DNA of 44,131 bases from Microcaldota archaeon. GTDB lineage: Archaea; Micrarchaeota; Micrarchaeia; Micrarchaeales; Micrarchaeaceae. The notes below the pieces were generated by a model. The model searched no databases. It was not told the origin of the DNA and saw only the letters and a list, made by a program, of their open reading frames with translations. The stretch is taken from NCBI GenBank assembly GCA_021821445.1, contig JAKACK010000008.1:1-44131 (forward strand), read 5' to 3'. Below are positions 9,974 to 18,799 of this stretch, piece by piece; positions within the stretch are counted from its first letter, which is position 1; every line of letters starts with the position of its first letter. A program made the position numbers and the translations under genes.

Positions 9974-10032
9974 ATTAGTGTTTAAAAAGCTTTTGTATAA
10001 ACTTTCAAATTTCTATGAGATGAGTTTTCATA

Positions 10033-11814
10033 TTATAGAACTCTAAATATTAATCCCCTAACTATGTATATAGCAAGAACTAGTATTAATAAAATTGCTA
10101 ATAATGATATATAACTTTTTGCTGATTCGGATAAATCGCCCATTATTGATGGTTTCAAATAATGGTTATTTGAAGTTGTACTATTTGATATCAATATATT
10201 GTTATGATCGTCAGGATTTGGTATTGAATTATTTATAGGGCTAAAGTTATTTCCTTCATAAATTATTTCATTGTAGTTTGGTCTTCCAGTAGTTGTTTCT
10301 ATAGTCCCATTTTTTAATACCTGAGTAGTTAGATTAATAGCAGATTCTTCCGTATTTACACCAAATGTGTATAATGAGGGAAATTCATTCCAACTTCCGT
10401 TTGAATAATAGTAAAGGGATTCCGTTGAATTCATACCATTAAAAAATGCGGTTTCCCCACTATATTCTCCCCCAAATATTAAACCGACATCAAATAAATT
10501 GTAACTACCTGTTCTTATGTATGGATTAACCTCTATATAAGCGGATGAATTTGGTATATTAATAGTTACATTATTATAAAAATAATAACCACCATTTGAA
10601 TAATACCCAAATGAAACTACGGGACCAGAGGAACTATTTGAAATCTTTATTACTGGAGAAAAAATAAGTGGATACTTTATAGATGAGGATAAATAAGGTT
10701 CAGAATTTGAACCATAATAACTTTCTTTTTTTACAACGCCATTTAATGTAGTATTTATACTGCCTATATAACCATTATTGAAGGTTATGCTAGAACTTGT
10801 TATATTTGCATCACGTTGAGTATCATTCCATATATTAGAATAAATATTGTACCTTGAACCTTTTAAATTTAGTGAAGCCACATTTTGAAGCCAATACTGA
10901 TATGACTTATTTCCAGATATTACATTTAACATTGCATTCAGTTGTATACTTGCACCTTGTGGTGATGGATTTTCAATATAAGGTAAATTTGCTACGGATA
11001 TATTTTTTATATCAGCATTTCCCATCACCTCTTTTGCCTCTACTACATATGGAACATGATTTCCTGATATATCACTTATTCCATAACTGGCTATACCTAT
11101 TGGATTAGGACCAGATTGATTTATATCTTTAATAGGATTTACTAATTGGGTTGATACATCTGTATAAAATACCAACTTTATATTTTGACCACCATAAAAA
11201 TTAATTTGATTAATGCCTCTGTTTAAATAATAGCTTATTTGGTATTCTGTATATGCAGGTAATGTATAATTATCGCTTTTATCAAAAGCTATTTTTATAG
11301 TTTTATTTGATATTATTTCAATCGATACATTACTATAGTTTTTAAGATTTATAGAATAGTTTGCGTTATCTGAAAAATTAAGCTCTTTGAATTGATTTGA
11401 TGGAACGCCAAATGTGTCAAATTCATAGGTTATTGGATTATATTTAGCATCTAAAATTACATAATAAGAACCCTCTTTTACATTATATTCTGTTATATTG
11501 CTGCCTTTAATAGTTGATCTGTAAATGTATGTAACAGGTTCTCCTAATTTATATGCATTGTACTCTGATGCATTTATTATAGATAAGATAGCGGTATTGC
11601 TAATATTGTAAGCCATAATTATTGTTGTTTTATTATGAGCAATTATCTTATTGGCTGTATAATAACCTTTATTCATTGAGTAAATTGAAGTTTTTATATA
11701 TCCAGAACTTGATCCCGCATTATATCCACTAGAACTACTAACTGAAGCTGAAAAGAAGATTGGAGTCGAAATCGTAAAAAATAATATAATCAATATAAAG
11801 ATATATCTTTGCAT
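10033..11814 (-). CDS. thermopsin-family (A5-like) surface protein with signal peptide and C-terminal TM anchor
   Basis: N-terminal signal-like segment; GIASYGISDISGNHVPYVVEAKEVMGNADI, GASIQLNAMLNVISGNKSYQYWLQNVASL and a GG/TFGVNTEESAINL-like C-terminal block; C-terminal TM ISLLAILLILVLAIYIVRGLIF. Confidence 0.82.
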   Translation of the reverse strand: MQRYIFILIILFFTISTPIFFSASVSSSSGYNAGSSSGYIKTSIYSMNKGYYTANKIIAHNKTTIIMAYNISNTAILSIINASEYNAYKLGEPVTYIYRSTIKGSNITEYNVKEGSYYVILDAKYNPITYEFDTFGVPSNQFKELNFSDNANYSINLKNYSNVSIEIISNKTIKIAFDKSDNYTLPAYTEYQISYYLNRGINQINFYGGQNIKLVFYTDVSTQLVNPIKDINQSGPNPIGIASYGISDISGNHVPYVVEAKEVMGNADIKNISVANLPYIENPSPQGASIQLNAMLNVISGNKSYQYWLQNVASLNLKGSRYNIYSNIWNDTQRDANITSSSITFNNGYIGSINTTLNGVVKKESYYGSNSEPYLSSSIKYPLIFSPVIKISNSSSGPVVSFGYYSNGGYYFYNNVTINIPNSSAYIEVNPYIRTGSYNLFDVGLIFGGEYSGETAFFNGMNSTESLYYYSNGSWNEFPSLYTFGVNTEESAINLTTQVLKNGTIETTTGRPNYNEIIYEGNNFSPINNSIPNPDDHNNILISNSTTSNNHYLKPSIMGDLSESAKSYISLLAILLILVLAIYIVRGLIFRVL

Positions 11815-11874
11815 ATTTATTTTATAAATTTTAAAATTTAAATAGATATCATAATTTTATTAGGTGTTAAATAA

Positions 11875-12642
11875 ATGAACAAAATTTCAAATACAGATAC
11901 AGTTTATTTAGATAATGATGACGTTTATATTAATGGAGTAAATTACAAAATAAACGTTTATTTTATGAATAGGAAAACCATAACTGGATCTGTAGAAGAT
12001 GATAAAATTATAATAAAAATTCCTGTGTATTTTAGTAAAGAGCAAAAAATTAAGTATTATGCTAAATTAAGAGAAAAATTGATTAAACGTATAATAGATG
12101 GTAAATTTTATAAAACTTTAAATTTTTTTAATAATGAGGAGATTATAATAATGGGTAAACCAATTAAAATATCTGCATTATTTGATTCTAAAATTAAACG
12201 TACTTCAATAAATTTTAATGGTAATTTACTTTCTTTAAAAATTCCTATAAAATATAAGGATACCGAAAATGAATACATAGATAAAATTGTAAAAAAGTTT
12301 CTATCAAAATGGGCTTATCCAATTTTAAAAGATAGGATTGAATTTTTAAATGATAGGTTCTTCAGATTCAGGATAAATCAAATAATTATATATGGACCTA
12401 AAAAAACTATTTTGGGCAGTTGTAATTATAAAGATAAAAAGATATATTTGAATTTAAGATCATTATTCGCTCCTTCCGATATGCTTGATTCTGTAATAAT
12501 ACACGAACTAGCCCATTTAAAATATCCAAATCACTCTAAAAAATTTTGGAACTTGGTTTTATCAGTTATGCCAGATTATAAAACAAGAAAAAAATGGTTA
12601 AATCGCAATATTTATAATTTAGGACTCCCTATTAAAAATTAA
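11875..12642 (+). CDS. YgjP-like zinc metallopeptidase (DUF45)
   Basis: IIHELAHLKYPNHSKKFWNLVLSVMPDYKTRKKWLNRN. Confidence 0.88.
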   Translation: MNKISNTDTVYLDNDDVYINGVNYKINVYFMNRKTITGSVEDDKIIIKIPVYFSKEQKIKYYAKLREKLIKRIIDGKFYKTLNFFNNEEIIIMGKPIKISALFDSKIKRTSINFNGNLLSLKIPIKYKDTENEYIDKIVKKFLSKWAYPILKDRIEFLNDRFFRFRINQIIIYGPKKTILGSCNYKDKKIYLNLRSLFAPSDMLDSVIIHELAHLKYPNHSKKFWNLVLSVMPDYKTRKKWLNRNIYNLGLPIKN

Positions 12643-12648
12643 TTTATA

Positions 12649-13314
12649 TTATTTATTCAAATCTCTATTCTTTAGATATGTGGTTTTGTAATAATTACAG
12701 TACTTTCTTATATTGCATATGTTACATTTTGGATTTATTGGTTTGCAAATGCTTTTACCAAATTCAACTATAACTGGATTGAATTCTACTTGATATTCTT
12801 TTGGTATTATTTTTTTTAATTCTTCCTCGGTCTTTTCTGGGTTTTTTGTGCTCACTAATCCTATTCTATTGAATACTCTGTGTACATGTATATCTACAGG
12901 TATAGCAGGAATTTTGAAAGCTTGTGTCAGCACTATATTTGCTGTTTTTGTTCCTACTCCGGGTATTTTCATCAGCAAATTATGTTCTTCTGGAATCTTT
13001 CCATTAAGCTCTGTTTTTATGTATCTAGAAATTTCTATTAATCTTACAGATTTTACATTACTAAAACCCACTTTTCTAATTATTTTTTTAACATCTTTAG
13101 AATTCGCATTTGACAATCCATTTACATTTTTATATTTATTATAAAGTTTTTCTGCTGCATCTCTTGTTACCTCATCTTTTGTTCTTTGAGAAATTACAGT
13201 CATTATTAGTATCCAGAATGGATCCTTAAATAGGAAAATATGATTTGGGGCTTGTTCCTTTATAATTTTATATAATTTGATAAATTTTTCTTCTTTTGAA
13301 TTATAATCAGACAT
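12649..13314 (-). CDS. nth: endonuclease III
   Basis: LMKIPGVGTKTANIVLTQAF (HhH), PVDIHVHRVFNRIGL, C-terminal Fe-S cysteines CKPINPKCNICNIRKYC. Confidence 0.93.
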   Translation of the reverse strand: MSDYNSKEEKFIKLYKIIKEQAPNHIFLFKDPFWILIMTVISQRTKDEVTRDAAEKLYNKYKNVNGLSNANSKDVKKIIRKVGFSNVKSVRLIEISRYIKTELNGKIPEEHNLLMKIPGVGTKTANIVLTQAFKIPAIPVDIHVHRVFNRIGLVSTKNPEKTEEELKKIIPKEYQVEFNPVIVEFGKSICKPINPKCNICNIRKYCNYYKTTYLKNRDLNK

Positions 13315-13435
13315 TTTAAAACCTTAAATTATATATCTAGAAATTAATTTACAATAAAGTTTATGCAATTATGTATATATCTATTTGTAAAATTCAATAT
13401 TGTATCTGTTTATAAAATTTATTTTGGGGACATTA

Positions 13436-13789
13436 ATGAATTCTAAATATGAAGAAGGGGTGGCGAACCTTAGAGGGATTAATAAATCTGTAAAGTATAT
13501 AACAAAAAAGCTTGGATTAAAAAAGGATGCTGTAGAGCAGGTAATAGCAACTTGGATACTAAAATCAGACCCTTACATAGATGAAATGATAAGTGGTAAA
13601 AAATCAGAATTTAATCCAACACCCTTTGAAATGGTTGAATTAATAAAAAAACTTGATGATGCAGATTTGTTTAAAAATGAGAAAATATTATCTTATATAA
13701 TGTTACATAGAACTGACCACCATGATAGATTTATGGATTATTTAAGATTTAAACTGCTCAAATCAAAAAATTTACATAATAAAATATGA
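13436..13789 (+). CDS. hypothetical protein
   Basis: ORF track starts at 13400; MNSKYEEGVANLRG at 13436 is the more natural start. Confidence 0.6.
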   Translation: MNSKYEEGVANLRGINKSVKYITKKLGLKKDAVEQVIATWILKSDPYIDEMISGKKSEFNPTPFEMVELIKKLDDADLFKNEKILSYIMLHRTDHHDRFMDYLRFKLLKSKNLHNKI

Positions 13790-13824
13790 TAATGTATTTA
13801 GATATTTGTCACTAATTATAAATT

Positions 13825-14154
13825 ATGATAGAAAGAGTAAAGAAACCAAATAAACTTATAGTAAAAAAGAGTTTTAGCTTTGATAAAGTTAGTTATATAA
13901 AGTTGAAAACAGTTAATAAAATAGGTAATGGGGCTAAGGTAGATTCAGAAAAAAAGTACATAGGAAAATTTGCTTATGTATTTATATTAAAGAAAAGTTC
14001 AAATGCGATTGTAACTTACAAGGATGAATCATTAGATATAAAATCAAATATACTTTTAATATCAAAAGCCAAGATACAGAAATTTGGAAAAGGGGCACGT
14101 ATAAACTGCTTAAAAAAATATATTGGTTATCAGGCTTTAATTGTAATAAAATAA
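13825..14154 (+). CDS. small protein with two DUF2080/AbrB-like modules
   Basis: Internal duplication: KIGNGAKVDSEKKYIGKFAYVFILK and KFGKGARINCLKKYIGYQALIVIK. Confidence 0.6.
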   Translation: MIERVKKPNKLIVKKSFSFDKVSYIKLKTVNKIGNGAKVDSEKKYIGKFAYVFILKKSSNAIVTYKDESLDIKSNILLISKAKIQKFGKGARINCLKKYIGYQALIVIK

Positions 14155-14325
14155 TCTAAAAAAGGTTATTTTTTATTAATTATAAAATTTAGGATTAAAT
14201 AAAAATATATTAATCTTTATATAAATTTTGAGTTTTAAAACAATATTTTAAAATATTATTTGATTTATAACTTAAATTTATATTATTTATAGATAAAGTT
14301 TCAAAAAATTATTTTTAGGGATATT

Positions 14326-15477
14326 ATGAATAAATATGATAAAGAAGATTTAAAACAAATTTCAGATTTTGAAAATAAATTTGTAGAGGACAATAACAAA
14401 GTTGTTAAAAAATTTGGTGCAAAAAAGCTAGTGGATATTGGAACGGATCTTCCGGAATTTTACACTTTTAAAAATGGGCTTATTTATTCACATAGAGATT
14501 TTGACATTTTTATGCAAAATCTAAAAAAAGGAGAAAAATCTGCTATAGTATCAGGTTTCAACCCAAGTAATAATATCCATATAGGTCATATTGGAGTTTT
14601 TGATACAAATCTATTTTTTCAAAAAGAATATGGTTTAGATGTTTTTGTACCTTTATCGGATGATGAAAGTTATGTGGCGGGCAAAGTACCTGATCAGGAG
14701 GAAGGATTAAAAAGAGCTTTAAGATTAGTTAGATCTCTAATTGCATATGGATACGATTTGAATAAAACACATGTAATAATAGATCAGTTATATACGAATA
14801 TATACAATTTAGCAATAAAACTTTCCAAAGGAATTACAATGTCAGAAATAAAGGATGTTTATGGTTATACTAATGATCAGAATACAGGACTTCATTTTTA
14901 TCCTGCAATTCAATCAGCTCATGTAACATTTCCACAAACGTTAGGAATTCCAAATGTATTGGTTCCTATAGGTCCTGATGAGGATGCACATTTAAGAGTA
15001 TCAAGAGATGTATCTGTAAAATTTGGTTATCGGAAAACCGCGGTTTTGCATTCAATTTTCCTTCCAGGATTTGATGGGGATCCAAAGATGTCAAAATCAA
15101 AGGGCAATGCGGTATTTTTATTAGATGATGAAAAAACCATTAAAAAAGCTGTTATGAATGCATTCAGTGGAGGTAGAGCAACAATAGATGAACACAAAGA
15201 AAAAGGAGGTATACCTGAAATAGATATATCTTACCTTTATTTAAAATATATGTTCTTGGATTCAAAAGAATCAAAGGTTTTATATGAAGATTATAGGAAT
15301 GGAAGGATACTTAGCGGAGAAATGAAAAAACTACTTTTAGATAAAATTTTAGATAGATCTGAGAAATTTAAGAATGCGTACAATAAAGTTACAAATAAGG
15401 ATATTGCAAAAATAATAATGACAAATGAGGATGTTGATGTAATATCTTTAATAGATAAAATGAAAATCTTTGATTAA
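14326..15477 (+). CDS. trpS: tryptophan--tRNA ligase, archaeal type
   Basis: GFNPSNNIHIGHIG (HIGH), FLPGFDGDPKMSKSKGNAVFL (KMSKS), AFSGGRATIDEHKEKGG. Confidence 0.92.
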   Translation: MNKYDKEDLKQISDFENKFVEDNNKVVKKFGAKKLVDIGTDLPEFYTFKNGLIYSHRDFDIFMQNLKKGEKSAIVSGFNPSNNIHIGHIGVFDTNLFFQKEYGLDVFVPLSDDESYVAGKVPDQEEGLKRALRLVRSLIAYGYDLNKTHVIIDQLYTNIYNLAIKLSKGITMSEIKDVYGYTNDQNTGLHFYPAIQSAHVTFPQTLGIPNVLVPIGPDEDAHLRVSRDVSVKFGYRKTAVLHSIFLPGFDGDPKMSKSKGNAVFLLDDEKTIKKAVMNAFSGGRATIDEHKEKGGIPEIDISYLYLKYMFLDSKESKVLYEDYRNGRILSGEMKKLLLDKILDRSEKFKNAYNKVTNKDIAKIIMTNEDVDVISLIDKMKIFD

Positions 15478-15488
15478 TTTTATTAAAC

Positions 15489-16214
15489 TTAAAGAGATTG
15501 TTGTTTTAGTATGTTTTCAGAGCTGCTAACTAAATGGTCTATTCTAGCAGGGGGGCCAAAATCAAAGTTTAATATACTGAGATAATCAGGTATTGATACA
15601 TTTGCAAATCTCTCTAAATAATGTGTTTTATATTTTATTAGAAAATATATTTCAGTAGCGTATAATGCACCATTTATGGCTATGTGAGGCTTTGGTTCGT
15701 CTTCATCTATATTGTAAAATTTTAGGGTTTTATCTAATGATACATGAACTCTTGGTGGAAATCCCACACTTATGTTATATCTTCTACAAACGTCATTTAT
15801 TATTGGTTGATTACTTATATCCATCAATACATTTCTCTCAAATATCTCCTTTATATCATAGTAATAGTTCGGAAATCCAGAAAAATCAATATTGTTCCTT
15901 CTCGCAACTCCATATAAAAACATTATATCAAAGGATACATTAAACCCGGATATTGCATTTACGTTATGGTAATTACACCAATTTTTAAAATCTTTAAAAA
16001 CCTCCCCTTCACTCTTTTTGTCCTTTTGTTTTAATTCCTCTTTTTTAAACCCATTAATTTCAAGCGAGCTTTCATCTATCTCTACATCATCACTTACTCT
16101 GCATTCTTCATAAAATTTATCATCCGAATTTATATCTACAGCCCCTAGGCTAATTATACCATTATTAAACCATTTTAATCCGGTTGTTTCACAATCTATT
16201 ATCGCAAGTGTCAT
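15489..16214 (-). CDS. DnaQ-like 3'-5' exonuclease
   Basis: LAIIDCETTGLKWFNNGIISLGAV (DxE) and GFNVSFDIMFL motifs. Confidence 0.85.
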   Translation of the reverse strand: MTLAIIDCETTGLKWFNNGIISLGAVDINSDDKFYEECRVSDDVEIDESSLEINGFKKEELKQKDKKSEGEVFKDFKNWCNYHNVNAISGFNVSFDIMFLYGVARRNNIDFSGFPNYYYDIKEIFERNVLMDISNQPIINDVCRRYNISVGFPPRVHVSLDKTLKFYNIDEDEPKPHIAINGALYATEIYFLIKYKTHYLERFANVSIPDYLSILNFDFGPPARIDHLVSSSENILKQQSL

Positions 16215-16622
16215 CTATATCCGCTTTAATAATTATCTAATAAAAAAATATCTTGTATAAGAATTAATTAGGGGTTTATATATTTACTCTTTAAATATTT
16301 AAAAATTTACTATAATATATTTAGCATTTTCTATAAAATTAGAATTAGTTTTCAATTTAATTATAAAAATTTTCTTATAAATTATAATTCTCTTCCGATT
16401 ACTCGTGTAATGCCCCCTTTTAAGCTATATGTATCTATACTATGATATTTTTTAAGATAATTTGATACGAATTTAGATGTATTCCCATGATAGCATAGAA
16501 ATATGTTATTTTCAAGTTCTTTAATTGAATTTTTATCTATATTTAATATTTCTTGAGGTGATATTGAAATAAATACCTCTCCGAAATTATCCTTTTCATC
16601 ATAATTTAAGAGATCAATTATG

Positions 16623-17011
16623 TGACATCCTCCCACCCATAAATGGTGTGAGCTTTCAGGGTGGCTATAATTGGTTATGCCACCCATATAGTTCCTGCTT
16701 CATTGGCAACTGCCTCCTTTGCGGAAGGTCTTACATCGTCTCCACCGGCTTTACTTCCCGAATGCCCTTCGGTAGTTTTGACAGATTTTCTGTCAAAATT
16801 TGAACTCTGTATTGACACTTACAGCAACTACTACGCAACCAGCACTTTCAGCCTTGTATTGTAAATAGTCAGTAAATCTATTCCAAGAACATTCCTCTAT
16901 TGACCTTGCGAATCTATAGTTCTTTATACCTATTATTATATCATTCAAATTTATATACTTTGTGGTGGGGTTATATCCCACCTCTGAAGAGAGTGGGTTT
17001 TAGGCCCACAT
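16623..17011 (-). mobile_element. internally deleted IS200/IS605-type (TnpB) element, ~389 bp, with LE and RE hairpins and a relic of the omega-RNA/RE region
   Basis: TnpB relic IGIKNYRFARSIEECSWNRFTDYLQYKAESAGCVVVAVS; out-of-frame C-terminal relic HSGSKAGGDDVRPSAKEAVANEAGTI; RE hairpins GGGTGGC-N-GCCACCC and CTCACACC-N-GGTGGGAG; end ...GGGAGGATGTCA; LE hairpin CCCACTCTCTTCAGAGGTGGG. Confidence 0.82.
16776..16798. repeat. 9-bp hairpin TTTTGACAG-ATTTT-CTGTCAAAA inside the element
   Basis: Perfect arms; sits at the point where the TnpB-like frame is lost. Confidence 0.7.
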
Positions 17012-17258
17012 TGATAATCTAAAGGTTCCATACCTAACCAGATTATTTTTTTATTATTCTCTTTTGCATATTTTAGAGATTCTTCGTAATCCAGCTCTAA
17101 ATTATTTTCATTCATTTTAAATAACCCCTCTTATGATTAATATAAATATATACATTATAATATATAAATTTTTGGGGAGCATTAATTTTAGACAAATTCT
17201 TAATTTGTTAATAAAAATAGTTTAAATAACTTAAAATTAGTTATAAATTTTATCGCAC

Positions 17259-17813
17259 TTATTTTTTTATGAATATAAGCATATAATGGCTATCAAGATC
17301 TATCTTATTTACAAGCTGAAAACCCTCTTTTTTTAGTCTATTTATTGCTTGTTCTTCAGATAATCTAACAGAATAAGGAGGTCCAAAATCAGTATTCTCT
17401 TTTTTAAAATCAATATCAACATAATGTCCACCCTCCTTAATTACTCTGCTTATCTCTTTTTCATATCCTTCAGGTAAATAATGGAATGAGTTTGCGGTAA
17501 ATATGGTATCTATTGATTTATTATCAAAAGGTAATTTATCCGGATCAACTTTTAATATTTCAATATTTTTTATACCTTCTAAATTTGTCTTTAATGCTTC
17601 GATAGCATCTTCTGAGATATCCACAGGATAAAGCTTTTTTGGATATTTACTTATAACATAAGAAAAAGACCCACCACCTGCACCTAATTCAACAACATTA
17701 TCCTTTGAAAATATATCTTTATTTTCTTCTATTGTATTTATAAAAAGTTGGCTTAATTTATAAAATTGTGGTTTAAAATTTGGAATAACCCAAAAATTTT
17801 CATCGTTTTCCAT
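17259..17813 (-). CDS. class I SAM-dependent methyltransferase
   Basis: VVELGAGGGSFSYVISKYPKKLYPVDIS (motif I), LPFDNKSIDTIFTANSFHYL. Confidence 0.85.
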   Translation of the reverse strand: MENDENFWVIPNFKPQFYKLSQLFINTIEENKDIFSKDNVVELGAGGGSFSYVISKYPKKLYPVDISEDAIEALKTNLEGIKNIEILKVDPDKLPFDNKSIDTIFTANSFHYLPEGYEKEISRVIKEGGHYVDIDFKKENTDFGPPYSVRLSEEQAINRLKKEGFQLVNKIDLDSHYMLIFIKK

Positions 17814-18198
17814 TATATCATCTTAATTTTACCATCCAGACTTAAAGTTTGAAATCTTAAATATCTAATTAACATTTTTATTATAATATTTATAAATCTA
17901 CTTTATTTTACTTTGATAATTAGTGTGCCTTTTATTATTAATCCCCTAAATATTATATTATAGATATAAAATATAAAATTTTCAGATTAAAGTGAATGCT
18001 AAATACAAATTTTATTTAGTGAATATAAATTATTGTATGTCATTACAAAATAATTAACTAGTTATGCTTAGATAGTAAGAGGAAATCTTCTTATAACTTA
18101 AAATAATATTTTTATTATCTTTAAATAATCCGACTTTTACCTTATATAGATAAAATAAAAATGTTTATATGTTTTTTAATAATATATAATCGATTGAT

Positions 18199-18432
18199 AT
18201 GAATAAATCAAAAAAATTAGATAAGGAAAATAATAATATAATTAAGGTATTGAAAAATTCTTACAAAGTAGATGATGCAAATGCTAATACGGTATCTCCA
18301 GAGGAATTACCCAAAGGTAAATATCTTACTATTTATAATCGGAATGGAAAGCCTAAAAGATACATAATTTCAAAGGATAAAGAGGATATAGAAACTATTT
18401 TGGCTAGAGAAAAAGATGAAAACAAAGAATAG
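18199..18432 (+). CDS. hypothetical small protein
   Basis: 77-aa ORF, ATG preceded by AT-rich TATA-like sequence. Confidence 0.5.
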   Translation: MNKSKKLDKENNNIIKVLKNSYKVDDANANTVSPEELPKGKYLTIYNRNGKPKRYIISKDKEDIETILAREKDENKE

Positions 18433-18583
18433 TAAATAAAATATTTTAATAAATTTCAATTTTTATTATCAAGATTCTGATTTTATTCAATGTTATAACT
18501 TTTACTAGTAAAATATTATAGGTTAAGCTAATTTTTATCTCTTGTATATATTTTTCGTCATTAAAATACAGATATTTATTATG

Positions 18584-18672
18584 AGCCCAGAGAGGGAATT
18601 GAACCCTCAACCTCCTGTTTTCTAGTTTTGATTAAATACAAGACAGGCGCTCTGCCATTGAGCTACCTGGGC
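18584..18672 (-). tRNA. tRNA-Thr(TGT) with 17-nt intron (18620..18636) after position 37
   Basis: GCCCAGG-TA-GCTCAATGGCAGAGC-G-CCTGT CTTGTA[TTTAATCAAAACTAGAA]A ACAGG-AGGTT-GAGGGTTCAATTCCCTC-TCTGGGC-T; all stems pair. Confidence 0.93.
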
Positions 18673-18799
18673 ACACTGAATATACATTATATATTCTAAA
18701 AATATATTTAAATCTTTATTTTATTTCAAAGTGATAAAAACCTCTAGATATAATGTTTTTATATGACATATAAATAAAATACTATCCTAATTTCAATAT

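Larger units (their letters stand above)
16382..17115 (-). pseudogene. rhodanese-like gene interrupted by an IS200/IS605-type element
   Basis: N-terminal part MNENNLELDYEESLKYAKENNKKIIWLGMEPLDY (17115..17012) and C-terminal part HIIDLLNYDEKDNFGEV...NIFLCYHGNTSKFVSNYLKKYHSIDTYSLKGGITRVIGREL join in frame (114 aa) when 16623..17011 is removed. Confidence 0.8.

Noticed and set aside
16382-16687. 101-aa ORF taken as an intact gene
   Set aside because: Its start and first ~21 codons derive from the mobile element RE; only the remainder belongs to the rhodanese-like gene
16661-16864. 67-aa plus-strand ORF
   Set aside because: Lies on the opposite strand of the TnpB-type element and spans its hairpins; spurious
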